Assembly (NCBI GenBank): GCA_964304625.1
Contig: OZ199838.1
Span: 11,346,001 to 11,410,000 of the forward strand
Direction of reading: 5' to 3'
Length of the DNA stretch: 64,000 bases
Source of the DNA: Kudoa neothunni
Lineage: Eukaryota; Cnidaria
Part shown: positions 1 through 12,500 of the stretch, in pieces
Position numbering within the stretch: the first letter of the stretch is position 1
How the letters are laid out: every line of letters begins with the position of its first letter
Made by a program: the position numbers and the translations under genes
Notes under the pieces: model-generated
Database searches by the model: none
What the model was told of the DNA's origin: nothing
What the model saw: only the letters and a program-made list of their open reading frames with translations

Positions 1-2852
1 TAACTGAATTTTGATATTTTTAAATATTTTATGATTAAGTTAAAAAACCATTTCAAAACTTAACTAAAGATATAATATTAAAAGTTAGCATATTCCAATT
101 GTCCGATTTTAGCTTGTTTGAAACTTAAAGCGTTTAATTAAGTTAGATCAAATAATAATTTAACTGAGAAAGGTTTAGATTTTCGTCTGTAATAGACAGC
201 AAACACACGTTTTTTAAGTCTTTAAGTAAGCATATTCATCATCGATTAATTATTTCACGATTCCTCTAACCTACTAGTCTAATATAAAAAATATATTTTG
301 GCAAAATAATTTTTTCAAGCAAAAAATTATTATATAAGAAAGGCAACTTATGAAATCAATTATTCAAAATTCTAGCTGTAGACATTATTAAGTGTCATCC
401 ACTGAATAATGTCACATGATTTCGTTTACAATCTAATTTTAATAAAACTTAACTTGTAATATTTAATTACTTTTATAATTTTAAGCCAACATTTTAAGTA
501 CATGAGTTTTAATATTAAAATTTTTTGGAGCGTGCGCAATTTACAAAATCCAAAACATTTATATTTCTCGTTAATATAATTAGTAGATGTAATATGCAGT
601 TTAATATTAGGTGACTGTTGGGGCTGATAGTTAGTCTTCGGCGTCAAAGATATAATGACACACATAAACCTATAATAATTAACAGGCATGCTACTCACAA
701 AACACTATTTTGTGTATTTTTTTATTATTGATATTATTACAGACAAATGAATTTCATATATGGGATGCAAATAAATGTTAATTTTTTTAAACACAGATTG
801 AAAAATATAAAACCTAAAAATTATAAATAACTTTTGTCTTCAAAAATAAAAAACAGTTACAAAAATTTATAAACTAAAATAGATTATTTCCAGTATTTTT
901 ATACTTATTAAGGTACATTAAATAAAAGATATATATCTATAAAAAGCGTTTTTCTTGATAATAAATGTCGAATTAAACTTTAATTATTTTACTTTATACT
1001 GTCTTTAAGATAATTTTAAAAATGTTCTAAGTGAATACATCCTCGAATAACTTACTAAAATTGGAAAAATAATGCTAATTTTAGGATAAGAACCTGAATA
1101 ATAGAGATTGCACGTGGTTTCGACATCGCACGAAGCTGATTTTTTGTGAAATTTGTTGAGGAAATTTTAAGCTTCTTTCTGAATTCTAATACGTAGATGA
1201 ATGCATATAATTAAGATATGGAACTGTGAGGCCATAAGCCATCAACAAATGCAATCATCGTGGAAATAAAGGCTTCATCGCTAACGCGAATAATACCCCA
1301 TCCGAAGTTTTTTCGGGTTCCGATTATTACCGAAAGGTATGGGGCTAAAGTGAACTTTAACCCAATTTATGTATAATAAATTAACCACGAATCATTTATA
1401 TTAGTATAAAAATATAAAAAAAGTTGGTAATTACGTTCAAATACCATCCACTTATTTAAAATAAAAATAATAGAATGATAGTAAACTTTTATGTTTTGGT
1501 ATTACTCAATTTAATGGTGATTATAATTAGTACGTAATATCCATCGAGACCCCACATAAAAGGACTGAATTTTAGTGCGAAATATCCATTTTCTAATATT
1601 TTTAAGCATTTTTTCGTCGATAAGTAATTTCATATGTTTCTTTAATTACATAAAAGTTTCATAAGATAGAACTGGGTTTTATAAAATGATAAAATAATGG
1701 CACACAAGAAAACGTGCACAATATTTACCTACGCAATAAGCGCTGTTAAATGTATTGATCATAGCCTTAATTATTATGTTTCTTTTCTCATTATTATGTT
1801 AAATTCTACCTGGCATAGCCTCAACCATATTCAACTAACGTGTGGGGTTGATCGCAGCATTGCCCGGATTCGGATGCAAAACTTGGTGTTTAATTTCTAT
1901 CGGAACAACCCCTTTATTTTTTCTATCCACGGCGGTAAGTCTCTGTTAAGTAGATAAATGTAAAACGGGGTCATTTCACACATAAAGATAAAATACGATT
2001 ATTAACGTATGAACTCTGTCCAAAGTGTTGTTAAGGTTAATCTTTTAATATAAAGTTTAAGTATAAAGAAGATGTCTTGGATATTATTTCAGCAACAGGT
2101 ATTTTGAATAATTGATAACATTTTAATCATCCAGTTTGTCTATCTCCCAACAACATTATATAAACATCAGTGTTTTATTTTAATTTATGGTAAGAGCAAA
2201 TAAATAGAGTTTCTTGATAAGAGCCATAGGCGAATTAAAGCATAAACAGTCGGCCACGGTGTTTCAATAATGGCATTCATGCACTCAATAAAGACTTATT
2301 TTGAATCGTTATTACAACTTTTAATCTTTATTTATTGAGGTGTATGCTTAATTGTTAATTGAGACATTTGAAACAGAATCATTTCAAAATGTGAATGTGT
2401 CGGCACATTGTTTTACATGAAATTTTTTGATTAAGGGGGTTTTCCATCAGAAAAATATGGAAGATAATTAAAGTATTATCAATATCAGAGTTTATTTCTC
2501 ATTTCTAGTCTCTTGTTTGTGCTTGAGTTTTTACATTAGAATTGATCGATAGCTAAACTTTATAAAATATTGGTTAATTGGATCCAGGTTCATATAATTG
2601 TTTTATTTTGGGCCCGGATTGGTAAAATTTTGTGATTCACACACTCAATTTATTTTAATAATTTGTTGCTTATTACTAATAATAGACAAACCCCTTGCAA
2701 TTATTGTGAATAGTAGAAATTTCATAATAGGATTTTTTACTGAATGTACCCTAAATCGTATTAAGCTTATTAATTATATATAACTAGTGAATAAGGATCT
2801 TTTTAACTAGGTTGAAGTAATTGATTGTTACCTACAAAAGCTGTATACCGTC
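1..2852. other. AT-rich stretch without a recognisable gene
   Basis: I find no convincing coding exon here; the small open frames at about 430-700, 1700-1955 and 2600-2780 have no recognisable domain and no consistent splice pattern. The one local structure I noticed is a GC-richer, hairpin-prone block at about 1293-1345. The 3' part is the upstream flank of DRAM-like gene A, whose start codon is at 2853. Confidence 0.5.
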
Positions 2853-5800
2853 ATGTCGCAGTCACCATTCAGCACAGATATACCCAGAAAAACTTTACTT
2901 GATAAAGTAATCAATATTTACACTATTGTTGATGTAACTACAAAATCATTTTTAATAGTTGATTTTTTATCTACTCGGGGGATATCCAAATGTTCATGCC
3001 GTAGTAGCCACCGCAGCTTTCTACTTATCTCACATATTATTGTAGAAATTTAAAATAAAAAACTGCTATAATATTCATATAGGTATGTCATATGTTTGGA
3101 GAGAGAGGTGAAAATGGATTATCAACCAGTGATAGTCAGGTAATATACAAATGATGAATGTAGTAGATCTACATTATTAATTCAACTTACTAGTGAGTTA
3201 GCGATGGACCCGATCGCAACGAGCGTGTATCAAATGGGTTTGCTGATCACATTGATATCAGGTATTGGTTGATTTTAATGGTTTAAGTTTTTACATACAA
3301 CTCTTTTTAATTATTTGTTAATAGGTTATGTTGTGATACACCAGCGGTTTCTCCAAGTGAACAGATTTATTCCAGGATCACAACTAAACAAAATAGCATA
3401 TCTACTTGGAGTCTATAGTCAATTCCACATGCCATTAATATTTATGTATTCAGTAAGTAAAAATTATTTTAATAATACTTTCACCGCCACGCATGGAATT
3501 CAGTCATCAATTATTAACTCCTCTCGGTTCCGTGTTCTTCCTTCGATATGTCAAAATATCACGGCGTATCGTCACTACTCCAGATTTAATCAACCAGACT
3601 AATCCTAATACCTTTAAAGGGATAATATTCTTTGGTTTTCTATTTGTACTGATATAGAATTAACGATTACGAAATCCTACCTTGTAATTTTTTTAGAAAT
3701 TATTATAACTCTAACCAAATATAGACAATTACGCATAATATTTAATATAAAAATTTTTGCTGAGTGAAAAATGCTTTTTTTATGATTGAAATATGCTTAC
3801 TATATAAAATATCTATTTTAGAAAATTATCGTGTTTATTAAAATAATTAACATAGGAGGTATGATTATATAATAGGACGCGAGATTAATACAAGAAAACC
3901 TATTTATTATATGAATAATAGATATGAAAAAAATATTTAATGAGATGTTTGTAGTTTCATTTAACCAATAAATACAAAAAATTTTTACAAAGTTTGTGAA
4001 AGAGCAACACGCATATAAGCGACATCGTGACTTTGTTTTTATGTTAACCATGATGGGTATTTAATTTCGCAATAATGGGGTGTCGTAAAATGTACAATCA
4101 TTCTAATTGCACAGTCTGCAAAATTAAGAAGTATCTTTCAGTAATTTTTAGTTTTTATTAACCCTCTAACGGACCCCAAAATTTTTTTTGTCATATCTAC
4201 TCAAAAATTTATTGTAAATTAATTTCACAAATATCAAAAAATTCTATCGACAAAAATTTAAAAAATAAGCGATGCTTGAATAGGTTAATCCTCTATAATC
4301 TGATCAAATCATAATTTTGAATCTCGCGCAATAAATAAAACAAATTGGACCCATATATTCCATAAGTTGCGAATGGGGCAAAACTTGCCTGATTCCCTCC
4401 TTTCGGGTCTAGTGTTTTGATCGTCGAACCGTAGGCACCTCAATATTTGCCGGAAACGCTTGAACGTGAAGAGCTTTCGATAAATTTCTTTACCCTCGCT
4501 TAAACTAAATAGATCTAACAAAGGCTCTTCCGATCCTTATGTACACCCATTAAAATTAATATACCAAAAAATCCTCGTAATTCAACATTATTCATGTCAG
4601 TCCAGGATTCACGATAGTGTAATTTTCCGAAAATGTTGGTATACTTTATTATCATTTGACAAATAGCGTCCGTAAAAAAGAGTGAAACAATCCAACATAT
4701 TCTTAACTTGTTGTGTACAATAAGCAGTTGGACCTGGGCGAGAATCCAAGATATTCCGCTTTTACTAATTGTAGAATCTGCAGAAAACTCGGTTTCTGAT
4801 AGTTCATCCAAACAATCAGAATCTTCAAATGATGATTCATCAAAATCACTACTGAGGGGTTGAAGTTTATCGCTGAAATCATCAGAACTGCACATCGCTA
4901 CTTTACCTACCAGATATTAGTAAAAAGGGAAAACACGTTTACGTGGATCATCTTAAAATGTTATAGACAACGAAATTCAAGAGTCCAAATATCTCTTATA
5001 TATACAAAAATTGAGCATTTATACAGCATTTTTACAAATATTTAGAAGGAATTCAGAACTATCGATGCAAGAACAAACCACGAATTATATCAAAATCACT
5101 CGTATCGGATTTCTAAGGATTAATTCATCTAGTGATCTGTGATTTTCTTGATATTTCATCGATAGAATTTTTCAGTAATTCAACTTTCAAATTTTTAATA
5201 GTTATACTAATTTTAAAGATACCTAATTATAATGAATGTATGACGATAAAATTAGATTCAGATTTTATTGAAATCTGAGTCACGGACTCCCTAGGGGTCC
5301 GAGAACCCCAGGTTAAGAACCTCTGTTCTACAGTATTTGAAACAGTTGGTTTTGCTATCCGTAGCACCTTTATCGAATCAATCTTTAAAGTCTACATTTA
5401 ATTAATTTTGATTGAAGCACATTATACCACACTCTTTTTGAGTCCCGTTTGAATTTTCATTCATACTTAAAAATAAAATAAGTCAATAACTTCAAAATAT
5501 GTCATTAAAAAGAATAGAAAAATTTAAATTCAGTGTTGTAATACCCGAATTCAATCACAAAATAATAAGAACAATTGATCAAATAATAATTATTTAAGAA
5601 TCGGAAAACAGCATGTTTCCGATGATCGTGATATCTTATTAAAATTTGAAATAATTTTAATTCTCTCCACTACTCCAACAATAAATATGATTATTTAAAA
5701 CAATTCTATAACTTATTATTTATAAACTGATCTCAAAGAATTCAATAATGTACAAGTTTGGTAAATAAATAAAAAACCCAAGATTTAGTTTGAAGTGAAA

Positions 5801-7616
5801 AAAACAGGAACCTAAGGTTGGTAGAAAAATCCCAAGATCTTGGGGGGGGGGGGAACTCAAAGTTTTGAAGCCCTGATGAAAAATCTCATTACGTAAGCGC
5901 ATATGAAGTTTAGGATTAAATTTTACAATGCGAATAGCTCCTGTCTTATTTATTTATTGATAATGACCCAATAGCTATTACTTTTATTTGTCACCGTATA
6001 TGTGTAGTATTATAAAAAATAATTTAAATCTTATGTTAAATTTTAGTCAGAAAATAGCTTAGTTTTTTTACTATTAAAGGATTTAAAAAAATTGTTTCAT
6101 ATCTAATTGGTAAAAACTATTTACCTCATAATAATCCGTCCGCATAGCAATATAATGGTCCTCCCTGGATTAAACCATATAAAGATTAAAGTTTTCTCAT
6201 CGATTTCATATATGCGTTTTAATTATTCAGCGTAAGAGCACCAGACCATTAATCCTTCAAGCTAGCGTTAGGTCCATTGGAACCCAACACAAATGTCTTC
6301 AAAATCTACAGCACACCTACAGGTTAAAATAGGTTAACAACTAATATTATCCTTCTAAAATATATTATATTTTTGTAATCTTTGTTCAAAAATCATGGAG
6401 AAATTTTTTAAAGGCTTTATTAAATTTTTGGAAATTTCAATTGGGTAAAAATAAAATAAATAATTACAAACAGTAAAAGTGATGCTCGCCCCATGCGCAA
6501 CATCGATATAGGCATGCTATCCTTGTCTGAACGCAGCGGAAGCTTCTATGATTCTGATGACTCTTATATTGGTTAATAATTGACAGTTTATTCAAAATTC
6601 ACACAATGAATTTTTCTCATATTTTACCAGCCAGTGCTAATTTATATTTAAGACACTTTTATGAAATTAAAGCGCGGAATAAATTTCTACCCCATATTTA
6701 TTTGGAGAGTGTAGATTTATCAACTGTTTTGAAGGTAAATAATGCATATCATTCTTTATGAATTATTCTTTAATAATTTATAGTTGTGTTATGCAATTTA
6801 TACATTAAAACTTAATAAACAGTCAATTTTAATAATTAATTAACGACTAATTCGCATATCGTACATTGATTCACTTGGGAAATTATATAAAAAAATTTTA
6901 TTTTTCGAATATTTTATTATGGTTAAGTAACATATTTATTCTTGCTAGTATAAAAATTAACTTTATTTCAATATACACGTGAAAAACTACAATTTAAATC
7001 AACGGGTACGGTCGACAGATATCGCTTCTGCAATAGTCATAAATTTTTTCCTTATTCATTCAATAGAATTATTTTTCACTAAAAAATATGAACCGCTGCG
7101 ATTTTATAAACAAAAATGCACAATAAATTTTCTTATTCTAGTTGGATTATTGGCCATTGATCCATCAAATTGTGGCGTTCGAATTTTTTGTAATAATGAC
7201 GGTGTATATCGCCCTGAACGCACAACTTACTCGGATGATAGTAAAACTTCACCCCAACTTAATAAAAAGAAGCCGAGCGTTTATTATGGCGAAACTTTCA
7301 ATTGTTGTAATATCAACGATACTCGTGATATTGCAAATTTCAAGTAAGCCACTCTTACGCTGTAAAAAATTAACAAACAAAATCATTTAGTGTTATTATA
7401 CAAAAAGAATAGCGACTACGCAAAGGATTACGAAAAACCCGAATGGAAGGTAGCCTTTACGTGTTTACGTTTTATAATCATATTATAATTATTCCACAGT
7501 GGCTAAATATCACAGCTTCAGTTTTTGAATGGTTGCACATTTGTTCACTTATCTTGGGAGTATTGATGTTTTCTTATGAAATGAATTTAAAACAGCTTTC
7601 CCCACCCTCAACGTAA
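2853..7616 (+). CDS. DRAM-like six-span membrane protein, gene A (8 exons)
   Basis: Proposed exons: 2853-2906, 2959-3041, 3083-3139, 3194-3261, 3325-3452, 7142-7343, 7391-7449, 7500-7616. They sum to 768 nt, 255 residues plus stop, with phases kept throughout. Exon lengths 83, 68, 128, 202 and 59 match the other family members here; exon 3 is 57 rather than 54. The protein has about six hydrophobic segments. Exon 8 carries the family's C-terminal pattern (VFEWLHICSLILGVLMFSYE), which aligns with the final EW/EY helix of DRAM1/DRAM2. Known DRAM proteins are lysosomal membrane proteins that modulate autophagy; that role is inferred here. This is the most diverged member. Intron 5 is about 3.7 kb and holds a broken piggyBac and a hAT end. 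An AATAAA at 7670 follows the stop. The alternative is two gene fragments; the exact length and phase fit argues against it. Confidence 0.72.
4162..5240 (-). mobile_element. Degenerate piggyBac-like transposon inside intron 5 of gene A
   Basis: The left end is a TTAA (4158-4161) followed by CCCTCTAACGGACCCC, the terminal motif shared with the element at 47912-49836. On the minus strand, 4895-4515 encodes an acidic N-terminus (SSDFDESSFEDSD) and then GFFGILILMGVHK, and 4521-4309 encodes ILRCLRFDDQNTRPERRES, both typical of piggyBac transposases. The two parts are in different frames, so at least one frame shift separates them, and the catalytic C-terminal half is missing. The right end is eroded; an internal stretch near 5140-5185 resembles the right subterminal part of the 47.9-kb element. 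The right boundary is approximate. Confidence 0.75.
5265..5325. mobile_element. Terminal fragment of a hAT-type transposon
   Basis: Read on the minus strand from 5325, the sequence begins CAGAGGTTCTTAACCTGGGG and continues with GGACCCCTAGGG. This is the familiar terminal inverted repeat style of hAT elements. I could not find the partner end nearby, so it is treated as a solo end. Confidence 0.5.
5842..5853 (+). repeat. Run of 12 G
   Basis: An uninterrupted G run in an otherwise AT-rich intron. Such runs are length-unstable and are often miscounted in assemblies. Confidence 0.9.
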
Positions 7617-7669
7617 TAACAACCCAGAAACTTTCACATCCGCTATATTGGACTACATAGAAATAGCTA

Positions 7670-7675
7670 AATAAA
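7670..7675 (+). terminator. Candidate polyadenylation signal of gene A
   Basis: An AATAAA hexamer lies 54 nt after the proposed stop of gene A. It is a reasonable cleavage/polyadenylation signal, but the hexamer is common by chance in DNA this AT-rich. Confidence 0.4.
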
Positions 7676-7755
7676 ATGATTTAGAAACCAAAAAGCAATC
7701 TTAGCAGAGCAAGCATAAAAGGAGTCAACATTTATATTAGCTATATTGTTTTACA

Positions 7756-8563
7756 TTAAAAATATGAGAACATAACTCTATTTGTGTTTTCATTTGATTT
7801 TTTTTGCATTTGGTATTCTTCGCTCGACGTGAACAACGATTTATAAATTGTGGATCCTATTTTGTTATTATCATTGGTTGTAGTGGTTGATAATCGAGAT
7901 TGAGATCGAGTTTGTTGGTCCTTAGGAGGAACCGATTTGTCGGAGGTTTTTTTGCCAACTATTTTATCGGTAGTTGAGCCATGTAGATTGTCTTCCGAAT
8001 TTATCAATATAAAATCTTGCTTGTCATAAGATGCACCACAATTATGGCACACATCAGACTTCACTTCTTTCATCGCTTTTACAGATAGTACACATCCACA
8101 TTTCCAAACAAAGCCAAATCTATAATGCCCGTTCATTTCGGTACCGGTAACTGGACATATGTAGGGAGCAACTGATTGAGTGTCGACCACTCCTTTGACT
8201 CCCTAAAAAAAATCTTATAATTTTCACCTTTAAGAATCTACTAACATCATCCGCACTGAATGTTGATGTGGTTTTCTCATAGACAGGATTCTTAGTTAAA
8301 TTAAGTGTTTTAATATCCTTAGATTTTTTAATATGGGATATTAATTTGTTTGGGGTGATTCCTAGAATGTGTTCGATGACAGGTTCCTTATTGTAAAGGC
8401 GGCCTTTTCTACATGACACAATAGGTTGGCTTAGTCTTTGTTGGGTTAGAGCACAGTTGAACCATCTAGCTTTTCTCGCCATATTACGATCCTTGGATTC
8501 TTTTTTTGGTTGTTCTCGTACCATTTCACATCTTTTAGGTATGGATCCACCATCGCAACCCAT
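7756..8563 (-). CDS. RTF2: Replication termination factor 2 (RTF2 family)
   Basis: Two exons on the minus strand: 8563-8246 and 8202-7756, giving 254 residues. RTF2 proteins act at stalled replication forks and in the nucleus; they carry a RING/U-box-like zinc fold. The N-terminus MGCDGGSIPKRCEMV is the hallmark of the family, followed by ALTQQRLSQPIVSCRKGRLY (human: CTLSQEILRRPIVACELGRLYN). Exon 2 encodes YICPVTGTEMNGHYRF, a CGC motif and VCHNCGASY, the conserved zinc-binding block. The C-terminus YKSLFTSS matches the human YKSLFTTHS motif. The best intron is 8203-8245 (43 bp, GTTAGT...TTTAG, phase 0). A GT at 8227 would give a 25-bp intron in the same frame but is a weaker donor. The product is a little shorter than human RTF2 (about 306 residues), mainly in the low-complexity linker. 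Confidence 0.93.
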
Positions 8564-8684
8564 TTTGATTTAATCTCGTTGCGCTTGCGCATACAATAAA
8601 CGTAAATATAAATAGGGTTAGTTCCGAGGGTGTTCTGATCTACATCGAATCAATTTCGGAAACATCTACTATACACAGTACAAA

Positions 8685-9502
8685 CTACTTATTGCACACT
8701 TTTTTAGGAAATGGAAAAAGGGTATGTATGCAATAACCTAATCCACGCATGCGCAAATATACAAAAAATTTAATAATTGGATAGTATTTATTATGATCAT
8801 TACACGGCATCTCGACATCAACCTGCAATCGACGCACGTAATAGCGTATAATGTCTCTCACCTTGCATAACCCTTTGAACCCCCAATTTAATTCAGTGCC
8901 CGAACAAAGTTGTTTGTTCATTATGTTTAATTATGGGTAATTCTTTATATAAAATATCCACACAGTACTAAATGGCAACATTAAAACACCGTTTATTTCA
9001 ATATACGAGATTGCTCATATGCACGTTTTTACGTTACTTTGTTTGTAGCCAAAAAGTTACTCTCCCACCATAAAAGATGAAATATTAAATTATTTGTTAC
9101 AATTTAGATAGTCCAGAGGGCAGTTTCTGTTTTATTGAGACACAAATGGACATTTCACTTAATGCAAATATGTTCAAATAATCTATCATCGAAGAATCGG
9201 TTGGAATAGGTGAAATATTCAAATGTAGTATCTTCAACTTGTTCAAAAATATCAGTTGTTTCAACGTTCTTGTTTATTTAATTGTTTGCGTTCAATGTCT
9301 AATTTAAACGATAGCCATCTTCCTCCCCATCACTAAAACCGTATTCGGAGAAAATGTCATTATATTGACTATAAGAAATAGAGTCCGATTCCAGCCAACG
9401 TCTGATTCGTCCGCAGCTGGTAAAAATACGATTTTTTAAAAGTCGGCTCTGTTTATTCCTTTCCCCAAGATAATCAGAATCCTTTCTAATGAACATGACC
9501 AC
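8685..9502 (-). other. Two small unassigned minus-strand open frames upstream of RTF2
   Basis: Open frames at 8921-8685 (78 codons) and 9502-9299 (67 codons). The second starts MVMFIRKDSDYLGERNK, has a basic centre (RIRRWLESDS) and an acidic end (SDGEEDGYRLN), a composition more protein-like than the surroundings. I recognise no family. They could be exons of an unknown gene or chance frames. Confidence 0.25.
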
Positions 9503-9509
9503 ATTTAAA

Positions 9510-12500
9510 TCGAGGGCCGAACGTTCCGTGTGACGACGCTCGCTATACCCGGTAGCCCAATGTTGCTAAATGCCAACATGCATTAATCTGTCCCTATAGT
9601 ATACATATCAAAATATATTTTCTTCTTAGATTCATTTTTAGAATAAACTTATCTAAGAGTATATGTGTATATCTTTCAATTTTACTGGAACCTCAAAATT
9701 CTTAGTTAAATTGCAGGTTACTTGTAGCCGTTTTGATACATGTCGTAGAGTTTGATATTCATCTGTATTGCTCTTGGTATTAATTAAACAAACAAATTTT
9801 TATAATTCGTTTTTATCGTATCATATCAGATCAGATCAAATAAACATTAACTATATTATTATAATTAAGATAGGTTTAAAAAGTGTAATTAAATTGTTAA
9901 AACACCCACAAAATTACTATGTTGCCACCTGGAAACATCGGGGTTAAATGGGATTAAACATTTAAATTATTTTGATGATAATTTATCAAAAAATATTATT
10001 CCTTGATTTAAGAATACAAAAGCAGTCATTATATAATTTCCTCATGTTAGATTATGTGGTCGCGAAACCGTATATGTAATTCAACTTGCTAAACACTAAT
10101 ATAGAACATTAATAACTAAAACAAACATTTGTATCATCCCTTAGGTAAATTATTCAATTTACACCCCCTATAAAGGGCAGACTCAAACGAATAATTTAAT
10201 AATTGGGTTTCAAACTGGTAAATCTTAAAATGGCCAAAAATCACTGAAATTATCCTAAAAACATCAAATACGCTGATTTAGAGTAAAATTGATATCTAAT
10301 AATGGCATACGCATCACTTGCAATTTGATGTTGAATTGCTGTATTTGTAGCGTGGTGATAGGTGATATTATGTGCGAATATAATGGTGGACTAGGAATGT
10401 GTAATTTGCATCATTACATCATTTCGCGCTGTAATGACGTAAGAGGAGAAAAATGATATCGTTAAAATTAACCTCGAAAATAACATGGATCAATATCTAG
10501 AAGAGATCTAATTATCAATTACAGCCAAATAACGGAATAAATACCAGTTAATTTCCGTGAAGTGGCTAACGTTACCGCTCAAGGTTGGTAAATGTTTAAA
10601 ATCATTTGTACCAGCGACAACGATGACACTGTGGAGCACAACCAAATTGTCCCCCTTTCAAACAGCAACTTAAATCACTTTCTAGAAAACGTAAATCTAA
10701 GGGAAAATATTTTCAAGAGCTTGACGACTCATTTATCAAACCTGATGAAAACGTTTTCGACTACCACCAAAGATTATTATAATTTTTTAAATTATTCCAA
10801 CAGAACGCTACAACGGGAGAGGCTGAGTTTTTCATGAGGCCGAAATTGTATGACATGCTGTCAAAATAGTTCTAATTTTATTTGACACTATATTCCACTT
10901 AGAGTTATCAATCAATTCCGATTCGGGACAAATTGGCTATATTTGGACAATTTTTCGATCTTTTTTTAATTGTTGCAAAATCGCAAAAAATATGTTCGAA
11001 GGTAAGAAACTGTCATAGACTGGAAAAAATAGAAATATAGCCGTAATTGATTTTGGCACGAGAAGTCTTAAAATAAATATTTTTATAATTTTCGGGTTAC
11101 TCTCTAAAAAATAACGTATCTGCAATAAGATTTCATTTAAAGTCAAGTTACAATATGTTTATTAATGATTCATTCGTATAACCCACAAAATACAGAAATT
11201 CAGGATATAGTGATATGTCCAGAATTCATAAAAATAATTAATTTTAAAATTTTTTTTTTCTTGCTGAGACTAACATTTTGGATTTTTTCACCATTAATTG
11301 CAATTCATAGTCATATGCTCGCAGCTCATTTGAAATTATCGTGAGGCGCTTTAAAGTATAGGAATATTGAATACTAAAATTATGGGGGAAAATATTTATA
11401 TTGGTGATATTTAAGTGCTTAGTTATCCTTAAGGGCGTTTGTTAATTAATTAATAAAATTTATAAATTCAGTTTTTATCTATATAAAATAACTAATTGAA
11501 TAATTTTTCCGAATGTTAATTGATGAATTTAATGAGAAAAAATTAGATACTTTGGGTTGAAATATAATAGTTTAGTCGGATATGTGTCAGATGGAACTGT
11601 TGTTTGAATTTGGCCAATTGTGAAGTTTGAAGTACATTTTTGAATCATCGTTGACTTTTCAAACGGAATAAAAATCTTGCAGGCTACACAGATCCAACTC
11701 CACTTTAGGATCAAGATTTAGGAAGATGATAATCTCAAAATGATGGTTTAGTGATTTAAAATCTACATGACGTTAGAAAAATATGGTGAGGGCTTGGCGT
11801 GCCTCTTACACTCAATGAGTAGAACTGATCAACCATAACTCTATAGACTAATAAGCTACGCCAAAGATTTTACCTTGTGAATAGAAAAATTTTCCCCATT
11901 ATCAACGAAGGTGGATGATAACCTGTCGAACACAACTGTAGAAAAAGGTCAAGTTCTATTTTTTGATTATCATATTTTCTAAACAAGAATATTGGAATAA
12001 GAAAAACAAACTTAAGATTTTTATAATATTTTCAGGAAACATTGAAACAGTGCGTTCTCCTATAAAATTTTGTTGGAAATACCCTTTTATTTTGTAACAT
12101 ATTCACATAAAATTATCCTTATTAATTCCTAAAGATCTCCGCTTTGATAAGAAGTTTCTAATTTACGATGTTCGCTGTCCCTTTTTTTGTATCTTCCTCA
12201 TCGAACGACGATAAAATATGAGAAAAAAATTAACTTGATTCTTTAAATGTACACAAACCAATTTTAATTCACGTTTTAAAGATTTATTATAAATTTAAAA
12301 AATAGAAAATTTTATACATTTTTCAAATGAATGCGTAAAGTTGTAAGTAGGGATCGCAGTTTTCAACCTTTATTTTGGATAATTTAAAAATGCGCATATG
12401 CCGATGGATATGCTTACCCCTTGAAATCAATCAAATTTTGAACAGATCACCAAAGGATAACACTTTTATAGTTTATCATCAGAGTATAATATTGAAACCA

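Noticed and set aside
1697-1957. An 86-codon open frame as an extra DRAM-like gene
   Set aside because: It has none of the family landmarks, exon lengths or splice pattern.
3453-3660. A sixth exon of gene A directly after exon 5
   Set aside because: Overlapping frames here are hydrophobic, but none starts in the right phase with the 202-nt length; 7142-7343 fits exactly.
8203-8227. A 25-bp intron in RTF2
   Set aside because: A GTTAGT donor at 8245 gives a 43-bp intron in the same phase and has a better splice site; 43 bp also matches an intron in BRR2 here.
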